DNA of 64,000 nt from Symsagittifera roscoffensis (lineage: Eukaryota; Xenacoelomorpha; Acoela; Convolutidae). The notes beneath the pieces were generated by a model, which had not been told where the DNA came from, made no database searches, and saw nothing but the letters and a program-made list of their open reading frames with translations. The position numbers were made by a program, and so were the translations under genes. The stretch spans positions 69,162,223 to 69,226,222 of the forward strand of contig NC_087062.1 of the NCBI RefSeq assembly GCF_963678635.1, read 5' to 3'. Shown here piece by piece: positions 20,117 through 28,675 of this stretch. Every line of letters begins with the position of its first letter. The stretch's first letter is position 1.

Positions 20117-20326
20117 CTCTTGCTGACGTCTAATCAGCTACCTTACAAAGACCTGTGGAGACGTTTTCTTACCCTCATACTCTGGGTAGAAGAGAGTCAG
20201 GGGCAAAGACTTTTCGTGTCCGGTTAGCATCATGTGTGGGCTAACTCCGGTGGTGGAATGTTGCGTGCTCTTATAAGCTCCCATCACCTGTGGAATGTAT
20301 CTCACCCAATCGGTCATGTACCTGGA

Positions 20327-20689
20327 TCAATATACCCTCAGCATCGAGACTAACGTTCGATTCTGCCTTTCCACTGAGCCATTCGTCTGGGGATGGTAAG
20401 TCGTGGAGTGAGCTTGAGCAACCTGTGAGCGTCTGATAAGCTCTTTTGTGAGTTCTCCCACGAAAGCTGTTCCATTATCCGATTGAAATGTCATCGGACA
20501 ACCATGTCTCGCTGTCCACGTATTGATCAGGTGATTGCACGTTTCTTCCGCTGAGGCAGTTATGCAGGGCGCGGCCTCTGCATACTTCGTGAAGTGATCT
20601 ATCATGACCAAGACTTGATTATAACCACTGTCTGTCATGCATATCTTTTGGTGATCAATCTGCACCACCTCGTTGCAGATCGACTGCAA
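20327..20689 (-). CDS. Integrase catalytic core
   Basis: In this 120-residue frame the D-D-35-E triad can be read as Asp12 ('VVQIDH'), Asp71 ('QSDNGTAF') and Glu107 ('NGSVERQN'), with exactly 35 residues between the last two. 'VMIDHFTKYAE' is the conserved strand after the first aspartate. It inserts the reverse-transcribed DNA into the genome. The frame is the same as the zinc-binding part upstream, separated by an in-frame TAA near 20,727. Confidence 0.85.
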   Translation of the reverse strand: MQSICNEVVQIDHQKICMTDSGYNQVLVMIDHFTKYAEAAPCITASAEETCNHLINTWTARHGCPMTFQSDNGTAFVGELTKELIRRSQVAQAHSTTYHPQTNGSVERQNRTLVSMLRVY

Positions 20690-20728
20690 AGGAAATCGTA
20701 ACTTCCTTGGATCCTTTACCTGTTGGCA

Positions 20729-21160
20729 TTACAGACATAGTGTTACCCATTTCTCGCATGCCTTTTTCATTCCAGGCCACGCAAAGCGCTTCAGGATCCT
20801 CTGATATATTTTGTCGATTCCCTGATGGCCCATCTGATCATGCGACCTGAATAAAAGTTCTGTCTGATAGAGTTGCAGCAATACTATCGCGTTATACTTG
20901 TACAGGACTTTGTCTTCTTCTCTTCTCTGGCAAGCCACGATCCCGTCTTTGTTCAGATATAAAGTTCCCTCTTTTTGCGTAAAGTACTGTCTCAGAGTAC
21001 GGTAACTGTCTTCCTCCAGGTCTCCTTTGTCCGGCGCACCATTTTCGATCCACCTTTTCAGGTTGCTTGTCATGCGGTCGTTTCTCTGAGCTCTTAGTAG
21101 GTTCGAGAGTCTGTATCTAGCCTTCAAGTACGTCTTCATGACCCTCATCTGACTATTCAT
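20729..21160 (-). CDS. Integrase zinc-binding domain
   Basis: Toward the end of this 143-residue frame 'HDQMGHQG' and 'WPGMKKACEKWV' give the H-H and first Cys of the HHCC zinc site. The last Cys lies just beyond a TAA stop that replaces one codon. The first half is a linker from RNase H. A single in-frame stop separates it from the core, which indicates decay. Confidence 0.75.
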   Translation of the reverse strand: MNSQMRVMKTYLKARYRLSNLLRAQRNDRMTSNLKRWIENGAPDKGDLEEDSYRTLRQYFTQKEGTLYLNKDGIVACQRREEDKVLYKYNAIVLLQLYQTELLFRSHDQMGHQGIDKIYQRILKRFAWPGMKKACEKWVTLCL

Positions 21161-21489
21161 TCAGCTCATTGGGCTGATGCGTGCCTTCTTCCATCTTATC
21201 GCGCCAAATCTTCGCCAACGGCTGTGTTTCTTGTTCGAACGGCTGAAGATCAATCCTGACTAAATCTTTTTGTGGCAACAGACTTATCGAACGTTTCGAT
21301 ACCGCTATTGTTTCCAGATCATCCGCTGCGTTATCAAAAACTCCTTCAAATGGTATGATGTAGCGATCACTTCAGGGTCTTGATATACCTCCCTATCTAT
21401 ATCCCTTGCTCGAATTTCCACTAACAGTGTGTGGATCGCTAGTTCTGACATGTCTTATCCTGAGCTCGAGTTCCTGTCTGAAGAGGTGT

Positions 21490-22551
21490 CTATCCCTGAA
21501 ATTCGGGAATTGTCATCAATTGAAGAGTCCGCAACAGAGCACGTTCCATCCTCCGGATCAGTACCGTGCTTTTTTCGCATACATCTGAACTCCCGGACAA
21601 AACCTTATTCTCCAGGTCCTGTTTCTCTCCAGAAACGTTTTCGTCTACATCAGACTTCCCGGGCAAACTTCCTCGTCCCGTAGATTGATCTTGAACTCGC
21701 CGGGTCTTCTCACTGTTCGTCTCCCCGGACAAACAATCTTGCCCCTGGTTTCGTTCAACCTTCTCGCCTTCCTTATCCTGGTCCTCTAAGGTAACGGTTT
21801 TCTTCTGCGTATCGTTTCCCTGTTCTTTCCGTCTGTATGAAGTACTGGTTAAAACCTCGTGGGATATTGAGAATACTAAGTGCTGAACTATTGTCCTACA
21901 ATCCCTCTCATTTTCTTTGTGTTGTCGTCTTGACGGCATGATCTTCACCTTTTCACTGACTGTCAGTGATGCCATAGCTGCTGCCCACTCGGGGTCGTCT
22001 CTGGTCACTTCTCTCTCTAACAATACAGCCAGCATCCGCATCACTTGCGGTGTGACCTGCACCGTTTTATCCAATAATGAGAGGCTGTTAATGTTCATGC
22101 TAGAGAGTTCCTGCTGGACCAGGTTCGAGCGCAGCAACATGTCCAAGGGCACCAGGTCCTTCTTGGATAGAATCTTTATCTCGGCTGCTTTCTCTACAGG
22201 TAACTCAGGATGTCGTGGAATTGGATGTCCAGACTTAAGCAACCATCTCATCAAAGGAAGCGCCTCATAAGTTTCCTTGTCCAGAAATGAGAATCCTTCC
22301 TTGATTTCTGCCTGATTGGCTTGCTTCTGTTCCAATCTCTCATAGAACTCGGTTTTCTTGCTGATGCTGTCAGCATTCTGGTGTTTGTCACGCATCCCTT
22401 GCTCGATTATCATATGGTAGCGATCTAATCTCACTATCCATCTACCAATATAACTCTGATTCATCGAGTATGTCTTCAACCAGGATAACGCTCTGTTGTC
22501 CACGCGTAACTTGAACGGAGCGCTCTCCAAGTACGCGCGGTACTTTTCCAC
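21490..22551 (-). CDS. RNase H C-terminal part and long linker
   Basis: Of 353 residues, the first 70 hold the end of RNase H ('FKLRVDNRALSWLKTY' and 'DKHQNADSISK', the D-N and final H-x-x-A-D positions). The remaining 280 residues are a charged linker with repeated CLSGETN/LPGKSDV-like phrases (about 265-330). Plus-strand frames at 21,917-22,270 are antisense. Confidence 0.7.
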   Translation of the reverse strand: MEKYRAYLESAPFKLRVDNRALSWLKTYSMNQSYIGRWIVRLDRYHMIIEQGMRDKHQNADSISKKTEFYERLEQKQANQAEIKEGFSFLDKETYEALPLMRWLLKSGHPIPRHPELPVEKAAEIKILSKKDLVPLDMLLRSNLVQQELSSMNINSLSLLDKTVQVTPQVMRMLAVLLEREVTRDDPEWAAAMASLTVSEKVKIMPSRRQHKENERDCRTIVQHLVFSISHEVLTSTSYRRKEQGNDTQKKTVTLEDQDKEGEKVERNQGQDCLSGETNSEKTRRVQDQSTGRGSLPGKSDVDENVSGEKQDLENKVLSGSSDVCEKSTVLIRRMERALLRTLQLMTIPEFQG

Positions 22552-22610
22552 AAATCAGACCACTGCAAACACTTCTGCCTTCGGCGCACCATATTTCATC
22601 TCGGTGTCAC

Positions 22611-22862
22611 TTAACACCTTACTGCCATATGCAATGGGAGGAGAACTGTTCTTCCATTCCATTCTTGCTCCTGATGCAGTATTCCTGAGATGGCTTCTAC
22701 TGATGCGTCTGTGTCAAGAACATACATGCCCTTTTCTGTAGGCATGCTTAGCACTGGCGCTTCGCACAGTTCCCGCTTTATGTTCTCGAAGGCAAATTGT
22801 GATTCTTCGTTCCATTCGAACTTCTTTCCTTTGTTGCGCATCAGCTTCTGCATGGGATACAC
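22611..22862 (-). CDS. RT thumb and start of RNase H
   Basis: The 83-residue frame carries 'FEWNEESQFAFENIKREL', the usual RT connection in gypsy elements, and 'YVLDTDASVEAISGIL' with the first RNase H aspartate (Asp52). It is in the phase of the RT palm (22,887-23,252) but separated by a stop, and the next part is shifted. Confidence 0.75.
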   Translation of the reverse strand: MYPMQKLMRNKGKKFEWNEESQFAFENIKRELCEAPVLSMPTEKGMYVLDTDASVEAISGILHQEQEWNGRTVLLPLHMAVRC

Positions 22863-22886
22863 CTGTCTGCATACCCTTTTATGAAC

Positions 22887-23252
22887 TCACGGTAATAATT
22901 GGCGAACCCTAGGAAGCTCATGAGTTGTGTATCTTGGGGCCTTCCACGTCAGCACAGCCTCTACTGCTTCCGCTTCCGGCCTCAAACCATGCCTGTCCAC
23001 CATTCTTCCTAGATACTTGATTGAATCCCTCAGGACTTCACATTTCGATGGTTTGCATTTCAAGCCTGCTCCTTTCATGCATCCAAAAACCTCATAGAGC
23101 CGATCAATTTGGTCTTCCAGGGTTGGTGTTGCTATGACCACGTCATCCACGTAACACATCACAAGATTCCCGTACTTCTTCGTCACTCTGGTCAAAGCCT
23201 GAGCCATCAGTCTTTGAAACGTGACCGTTGCGTTGCATAAGCCAAAGGGCAT
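22887..23252 (-). CDS. Reverse transcriptase palm with YVDD
   Basis: In this 121-residue frame 'MPFGLCNATVTFQRLM' is the motif before the active site, and 'VMCYVDDVVIA' places Y-V-D-D at residues 34-37. 'LKCKPSKCEVL' and 'YLGRMVDRHGL' follow as expected for Ty3/gypsy RT. The Asp pair is intact. Confidence 0.85.
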   Translation of the reverse strand: MPFGLCNATVTFQRLMAQALTRVTKKYGNLVMCYVDDVVIATPTLEDQIDRLYEVFGCMKGAGLKCKPSKCEVLRDSIKYLGRMVDRHGLRPEAEAVEAVLTWKAPRYTTHELPRVRQLLP

Positions 23253-23306
23253 CCTCTTCCACTAGTACAACCCCAATTAACATGCGAAACCTGTCTTCTC
23301 TCTGTC

Positions 23307-23570
23307 CTACTTCCTCAGAGGGACCTGCCAGAAGGCAGAAGCCAAGTCCAGTGTGGTGAAGAATTCGGCGTCACCAAGCTTAGAGAGACTCTCGTCTATT
23401 CGCGGTATCGGGTACGCATCTTTTATTGTCACCACGTTCAAGTAGCGAAAATTGCAACAAAACTTGAGCTGTCCCCTTACTTTTTCGCCATTACCACCCC
23501 ACAAGCCCATGGCGATTTCGATGGTTCTTTCATGTCGTATTCGAGCAACATTTCTATTTCCGCTCGACAC
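23307..23570 (-). CDS. Reverse transcriptase fingers, first catalytic Asp
   Basis: In this 87-residue frame 'NFRYLNVVTIKDAYPIPRID' and 'FFTTLDLASAFWQVPL' are the two N-terminal RT motifs, with the first catalytic aspartate in T-L-D-L. It shares the phase of the palm frame but a short broken stretch (23,253-23,306) lies between. Confidence 0.85.
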   Translation of the reverse strand: MSSGNRNVARIRHERTIEIAMGLWGGNGEKVRGQLKFCCNFRYLNVVTIKDAYPIPRIDESLSKLGDAEFFTTLDLASAFWQVPLRK

Positions 23571-23641
23571 GCTTCCGACTTATGTGGCGTCATTCGTCTC
23601 GCGCCTTCCCTAATTGGAACGGCGCCTTCCTCTAGTTCGAT

Positions 23642-23845
23642 TTAGTGTTCGACGAAGTTACAGCAACCGATATCCGCCTTATGTTTCGAAAATACATCCG
23701 CGTTCCGATTTAAAACCGCCCGCAGTAATTCAAAATCTGCCTCACCTATTTTCCCTTTTAAGTGTTCTATTTCTGGCAAAACCGGTTTGTCAGATTCTAG
23801 TTCATATGGCGAGGGGCGTTCCGGAAAATTCGAGCAGCACGACAA
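23642..23845 (-). CDS. Protease-RT connector
   Basis: This 67-residue frame carries 'LLRAVLNRNADVFSKHKADI', the common connector phrase of Ty3/gypsy polyproteins (…N-x-D-V-F-S…D-I/L-G-C). It is one frame away from both neighbours, marking two frameshifts. Confidence 0.65.
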   Translation of the reverse strand: MSCCSNFPERPSPYELESDKPVLPEIEHLKGKIGEADFELLRAVLNRNADVFSKHKADIGCCNFVEH

Positions 23846-23892
23846 ACCCTCGTTCGTTTCGGACTTCGTTGAAAACGGTTTATGAATAGATT

Positions 23893-24663
23893 TTAATCAT
23901 TCATCCTTTTTAAAACTTTATCTTTATTGGCATGATAAGGACAGTCTTTCACACTATATCTCTTCAAATTTTGTGTCTCTTCGTAGTCGGTTCTCATCGG
24001 CAAAGCGTAACCAAGTTTGTTTCCACGCTGGATTGAAACCGTGGTGTCCAGTGTGTTCAATAACACACTGACACACAGTCCGTTTCGAGTTACCGAGAAG
24101 CTCCGGCCTAAAATCACTTCACTTTGACTATTTGGATTCGGTGCCAAACAAACCTGTTTACTATCACTTAACGAGTTTAAATTTTTGATTCTAAAAATTG
24201 CTGCTACCGCCTGTCCTGGCTGTAGTTTTACTTTTCTGTCTAAAAAGATTGGTACTTTGTTTTCATCTGTAAATATCCAATTAACTGGTTTCTTAAGATA
24301 CTTTCGGTCCGGGTTTCTAATCCTTAATAGGCCGTTGTTCAAGTCAATCATCACGCCGAAATTCCTGAAAAAATCTCTGCCCAAGATGAACTGGTCGGAG
24401 TCATCCAAGTTCTCTACCACCAGGAAGCTCATCCAAAGCTCCCGTCCTCCCATGTGGAGAATCGTTATTGGTGTCCTTCTGGCTACGAAAATCGCTCTTC
24501 GATTGGCTGCCGCTAGTCGAAGACTCGTAGGAATCAGGTCTTCCATCGTGAAGCCCATTTTTTCCCAGGTTTTTATAGGCATCACGCTCACTACCGCTCC
24601 CGTGTCCAGAAGCCCTGTGACTCCGATTTTCTTTCCGTCGGTGTCGAGCAGATGTACAGTCAC
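23893..24663 (-). CDS. Retropepsin-type aspartic protease
   Basis: Of 256 residues, 'GVTGLLDTGAVVSVMPI' contains the D-T-G-A active site at residues 20-23, and 'FILGRDFFRNFG' (about 92-103) is the I-L-G-R-D-F flap-end signature. The rest (about 105-256) is an extra region of unknown role, in which cleavage sites may lie. It matures the Gag-Pol polyprotein. It is in phase with the zinc-knuckle frame upstream. Confidence 0.85.
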   Translation of the reverse strand: MTVHLLDTDGKKIGVTGLLDTGAVVSVMPIKTWEKMGFTMEDLIPTSLRLAAANRRAIFVARRTPITILHMGGRELWMSFLVVENLDDSDQFILGRDFFRNFGVMIDLNNGLLRIRNPDRKYLKKPVNWIFTDENKVPIFLDRKVKLQPGQAVAAIFRIKNLNSLSDSKQVCLAPNPNSQSEVILGRSFSVTRNGLCVSVLLNTLDTTVSIQRGNKLGYALPMRTDYEETQNLKRYSVKDCPYHANKDKVLKRMND

Positions 24664-24894
24664 ATCTGCTTCTTATCCAGTGTGAACCGCGTCTTGCTCC
24701 ATCATGGCGTCATGGCCTATCCTACTATCCTTCACCCAAAAAGAAATGTCCTATTTGGTCACTGTCTGTTGTTACATATGTCCTAGTGTAGATGCTAATT
24801 CCATCCACGTTCAGCATCACTTGATACGGTCCATAGACTTCCACGTAGCGCCCGTGAAGCTTCTTTATTCGAGGCCACCCGTTGCTAGTAGTGC

Positions 24895-25779
24895 TCATAC
24901 AGCTCTTGACTCAGTGCGTGGCTCCACCTGCCTCAGAAAGTCTGCATTTGTGTCCAAATGCATCAAAGTGAACTCTGATGGTTCACTCAGATTTCTGATT
25001 ACCTGGTGTCCCGCTACTGAGATTATTGATTGTATTTTGCTTCCTTGTGGCACCATACCGAACCTCCGCCCGGAGATCACATTTAGTTTCATGCTCAAAC
25101 TACTTGGTGCTTTTGTTTCTTCGACTGCTGATGCCTCGAAGGCATTCAGCTTCTCCTGTAGTTTCTCATTTTCCAATTCGAGCTTCACTTTTTGTTCGAT
25201 CTCCTTCGTTACCAATTCCTGCTGTACTCTATTTAGAGCATCCCTCGCGGCTGCCCTATAATCAATCTTGAAGTCATCCGCCGCAGTCACCGCTTCCGGT
25301 TCACATGTCTCTTCCGTTACCGCCTGCATCTTCTTCGTTGCCAGCTCTTGTGGTTTTTCTTTTCTGCGCGCCTCCGTTTCGCTCAATAGGCGAGCCTTGT
25401 TGGATTTCACACCCGAAAAAGCTTCCTCATGCCTTGGATGCTTGATGTCTGCTACAGCATCCCAGAATTGCGGACAATCTGATTTAAAATGACCTTCCAA
25501 GCTACAAAAGAAGCACCTCGGGCCGAGTTTTGCAATTACTCCTCTCACGAAATCCTCATGGTCAATCTCTGACGCATCTTCGTCCTCGAGGCTTAAACCT
25601 ATTGCTTTCATGCCCTGTTTATAAGTTGGGCATGCTGACATATGATGGTCCGTCGAGCTACAATTTGCAGAAGAGCGTCTCTTGTCCATATCGTCCCTTG
25701 GTTTGTACCAGTTGCTCCCTTGGTTCGCTGGTCCGTTATTAAAATTGCCATAATTGTTCTTATAGCCATAATTGTCCAT
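24895..25779 (-). CDS. Gag nucleocapsid with CCHC zinc knuckle and coiled coil
   Basis: Of 294 residues, Cys89-x2-Cys92-x4-His97-x4-Cys102 is a perfect retroviral-type zinc knuckle. An upstream sequence at residues 40-50 (C-S-S-T-D-H-H-M-S-A-C) looks like a degenerate second knuckle with one Cys replaced by Thr. Residues about 165-215 form a charged coiled coil. It binds the genomic RNA in the particle. It is in phase with protease, but separated by a stop region at 24,664-24,894. Confidence 0.8.
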   Translation of the reverse strand: MDNYGYKNNYGNFNNGPANQGSNWYKPRDDMDKRRSSANCSSTDHHMSACPTYKQGMKAIGLSLEDEDASEIDHEDFVRGVIAKLGPRCFFCSLEGHFKSDCPQFWDAVADIKHPRHEEAFSGVKSNKARLLSETEARRKEKPQELATKKMQAVTEETCEPEAVTAADDFKIDYRAAARDALNRVQQELVTKEIEQKVKLELENEKLQEKLNAFEASAVEETKAPSSLSMKLNVISGRRFGMVPQGSKIQSIISVAGHQVIRNLSEPSEFTLMHLDTNADFLRQVEPRTESRAV

Positions 25780-26524
25780 AATAATATCCAGATCTCAAAT
25801 GAGGTTTCAATAAAAGATATTCTTTTGACTTGAGTCTCAACTCCTCTGGTGTTGGCGCATTGGATGAGAGTCGTGTGTAATGTGTCGCTAATATTGTCCG
25901 AAGTTCATCATTTTTCACAAAATCGATGAATTTTGAGGCTACTGCCAGGCTCATTTTTCTGTTTGACTCATCCGGTTGGCTACGCCTTCTCAGCATCTCC
26001 AAATTGTCTAGAAACTTGCCTATCGTCTCATCTTCCCGTTGCCTCCGTTTCTCGAAGCGCATCATTGCTTGGTGTCCCTGCACCCCTGATCCAAAACGAT
26101 TTAACAAGATTTCAAAAATTTTCTCAGCAGTGTCCCGCTGGTATTGCTTTTTGGCCATCACGCAGTTCAGGGCTGTCCCTTCCAATTTACTGGTAAGCGC
26201 ACTGCATTTTTGCCTTTCTGACAAGTCCTCTTCCTCGAAATTGCCACCTGATAAGGGTTCTGTACTTGGAACTTCCCTTCCGTCCGAATCGCTCGGATTG
26301 TTTCTTCCTTGGCTCGCATGACTCATCCCTGGGCTCGCATGACTCCTGTTCCAGAAATCGCCTCTCCCAGTCGCTTGTGTGCCTTGCGTCGGTCGTTCGT
26401 TTGAGGTCTGTCTGTTGCCAGTTGAACTTCCTCTGATGTTTGGGCCCCATGTTCTATTATCCCCTATGACATAACCTGATGACTTAGCCTGATGACATAG
26501 CCTGATGACATAGCCTGATGACAT
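25760..26524 (-). CDS. Gag capsid-like domain
   Basis: In this 254-residue frame, residues about 110-230 form a helical retrotransposon-gag domain: 'LEGTALNCVMAKKQY', 'IFEILLNRFGSGVQGHQAMM' and 'ETIGKFLDNLEMLRRR'. The N-terminus is encoded by the 13-bp tandem repeat at 26,465-26,552 and overlaps the upstream gag frame in another phase. It would form the virus-like core. Confidence 0.7.
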   Translation of the reverse strand: MSSGYVIRLCHQAKSSGYVIGDNRTWGPNIRGSSTGNRQTSNERPTQGTQATGRGDFWNRSHASPGMSHASQGRNNPSDSDGREVPSTEPLSGGNFEEEDLSERQKCSALTSKLEGTALNCVMAKKQYQRDTAEKIFEILLNRFGSGVQGHQAMMRFEKRRQREDETIGKFLDNLEMLRRRSQPDESNRKMSLAVASKFIDFVKNDELRTILATHYTRLSSNAPTPEELRLKSKEYLLLKPHLRSGYYYGQLWL

Positions 26525-27876
26525 AGCCTGATGACATAGCCTGATGACATAGCTCTACCTCTAGTGGATCCATTTGTCCTTCTCCTATTCTGTTGGTCAT
26601 TGAAGTTCACCCTCGGCTCCCTGCTGGGTCCTCCCGAGTTCGATTCCCCATCTTTTGGTCCACTCTTGCTGCCTAGTAGCCCATCCAACCTATCCATGAT
26701 AGCTTGAGTTGGCCTCTCCATCATCGCATCTATCTTTGTGTCAAGAGTCCCAGGAGTCTGCTCTTGTTGAATTCTCAACTTCTCCATGTCGTCTCTCAAC
26801 CTTAACTCTCTTTGTTCCGCTTCCCTTGTCATTCGCGACAAGTTTTTAGCCAAGTGTTCATCCGTCTTTTCCTTCAAGCGTTTTTCGCTTCTACCAACTT
26901 CTTGTCTATTGTGGTTTATTTCTTCTCGCAGACTTTCTCTCTCGACGTGGACTGCCCTTTCTAGTTCACTCATTCTTATGGAAATCTGTTTTTTCTGTTC
27001 TCCTATGCTGCCCACTTTGTTGGTCAAGGCTCCTTCAATTGATACTCCGGTATCCACTAGTGGCGTCACAAGTGGCGGTGTCACCCTGTCGATCCCAGGT
27101 AGCTTGGTGCTGGTCGAGATTTGGGATTTGATTTTCTTCCTCGACATCTTTTCATTATCCAACTCTGGTTCCGCCGGTGCGTTGCTCAGCCCTGTGTTTC
27201 TATTCTCCCCAATTCGCATTTCCAAATTCGTCATACTCACAAAATCTCCTGACTGGCTTGATGTGTTTGTGGTTTTGCTTTTTGTCCTCACTACACCAAA
27301 TTGGTCCATGGTGCCAGTCGCTCTGTCGGTGTAGGCTTCATTCTCCTGATTTGAACTATTGAGGCTGACTCGAGATCCAAAGTCAACTTGCTCGTCATCG
27401 TCCTCTTCTTCCTGGGAATCTTTTTCATCGCCTGTACCCGCTCCCATGGTAAATGGAAAGATGTTTCCGAAAGTGTTCTTCACTCTTTCTGAAAACAATG
27501 AGGATGTTGCCTGTTTCTCAGCCACGCCTGCCATCTTGGTGTTGTCTGTGGGAGATCTTCTAGTTGCCACAATTTCAGTAGAGATGTCGAACAGTTCCGA
27601 CAACTCCTCTCGGGTCAGTGTCCCGGTGGAAGTGGTAAAATCTTGGCCTTGTTCTACCGGAGTAGATTCACTCGCCAGCCTTCTGTTTCCTCTCCCCTCC
27701 GGTCCATGTATTTCCTGGTTCTCATCCATGGCCTGGTCCGGATGGACCTCCACTTCTAGCCTTGCTTTTCGCTCTTCTGAGGACTTTTGACTCCTGGTCT
27801 CAACCATTCTGCCTGGAACCGTCTCCCCTTTGTCGGTCCGGGTTCGTGTGATCCTTTCCACAAAAGGGTCGTTCAT
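26464..27876 (-). CDS. Gag N-terminal region with coiled coil
   Basis: This 470-residue frame is the longest of the element and starts with an ATG at 27,876. It is mostly charged and low in hydrophobics. Residues about 290-375 form a long heptad coiled coil, followed by a basic region. It ends inside the 13-bp tandem repeat, which encodes 'MSSGYVIRLCHQA' repeats in every frame. The gag continues in a different phase from 26,524. Confidence 0.65.
   Translation of the reverse strand: MNDPFVERITRTRTDKGETVPGRMVETRSQKSSEERKARLEVEVHPDQAMDENQEIHGPEGRGNRRLASESTPVEQGQDFTTSTGTLTREELSELFDISTEIVATRRSPTDNTKMAGVAEKQATSSLFSERVKNTFGNIFPFTMGAGTGDEKDSQEEEDDDEQVDFGSRVSLNSSNQENEAYTDRATGTMDQFGVVRTKSKTTNTSSQSGDFVSMTNLEMRIGENRNTGLSNAPAEPELDNEKMSRKKIKSQISTSTKLPGIDRVTPPLVTPLVDTGVSIEGALTNKVGSIGEQKKQISIRMSELERAVHVERESLREEINHNRQEVGRSEKRLKEKTDEHLAKNLSRMTREAEQRELRLRDDMEKLRIQQEQTPGTLDTKIDAMMERPTQAIMDRLDGLLGSKSGPKDGESNSGGPSREPRVNFNDQQNRRRTNGSTRGRAMSSGYVIRLCHQAMSSGYVIRLSHQVMS
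26465..26552. repeat. 13-bp tandem repeat within gag
   Basis: The unit 'cctgatgacatag' (13 bp) repeats about seven times, the outer units slightly altered. Because 13 is not a multiple of three, each added or lost unit changes the reading phase by one base. The two gag frames overlap exactly here. Confidence 0.9.
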
Positions 27877-28675
27877 TGCTTTTCTCTGTTTCTACGGTAT
27901 AAATTTCCTGGAGCTATCACCTAGTTTAGGTATCCTCGACTTGTCTAGACTCATTTTTGATTTATCACTTCTTACTGCCTATACTTTCAATTCGATTGCT
28001 AGTGTCCTTTTAATCTGACTACTGATAATAATAACGCAACAGAATAAATTCCAAAAGTTTCTATTAAATAATGACCACGAATCCTTGAATGTTATCACAG
28101 TACGGCGTGTATACAATTTATTCACAATAATCGATAATTAGTTATAAAATGTGAAGCTAGCACAGTATGATGACTTCAGTGTATTTAAAAGATAGCGTTC
28201 TCACTATCCAATCAAGCGCAAATACTAGTGATTTAAAACCAAAATGACAAAAATAATAGTTTTCTCTATGAAAAACGTATGTGTTTTGTACTTTTAGTCA
28301 GTCGCAATACAAGAGTCGAATTTGTTTCTAAAGAAAGTGCTTTCCCTGCTTGGTGCTGCAACAAACAGAAAAAACGTGAAGGCAGTAATTTTTTCAAGTG
28401 GGCGTCTATTACACCCACCGAGTCCTGACTTACCTATCTGCCTTCGGACTGCCCGAGCTAGTCCTACTAAAATCCTCAGAAGCAATCACTTAGATCAAAA
28501 AACGTTTTGGATTTCAATCCACAACAATGAGTAACACTTTCTTGTTCAATTTAGACTTAGTGTCGCGAATATCCGAGTTTAGACCTGTTTTGTTTTGGTT
28601 TTGTTTTTTATAAAAGGCAAGTTACCAGTGCAGTCACTGGTTCCCAGCCTATCTCTTAATAACCTAATACCTTTA
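27877..28675. other. Leader region between gag and the long repeat
   Basis: No supported gene is present. If the block is a minus-strand LTR element, this 800 bp is the leader with primer-binding site and packaging signals. I could not identify a tRNA-complementary site next to an LTR edge with confidence. Confidence 0.35.

Larger units (their letters stand above)
9390..28000 (-). mobile_element. Candidate giant Ty3/gypsy-type retroelement with accessory ORFs (decayed)
   Basis: Nearly all coding sequence in this block is on the minus strand and is GC-richer than either flank. From right to left it contains gag, zinc knuckle, aspartic protease, RT, RNase H, integrase, an acidic tail, a macrodomain-like ORF, a coiled coil, an SGNH-hydrolase-like region and about 6.5 kb of unrecognised ORFs. 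Similar long repeats flank it (8.4-9.37 and 32.2-33.2 kb). Frame changes within pol and the SGNH region show the copy is defective. Giant LTR elements are known in other lineages, for example Burro in planarians. Joining the gag-pol and accessory halves into one element is an inference from strand, composition and contiguity. Confidence 0.6.
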
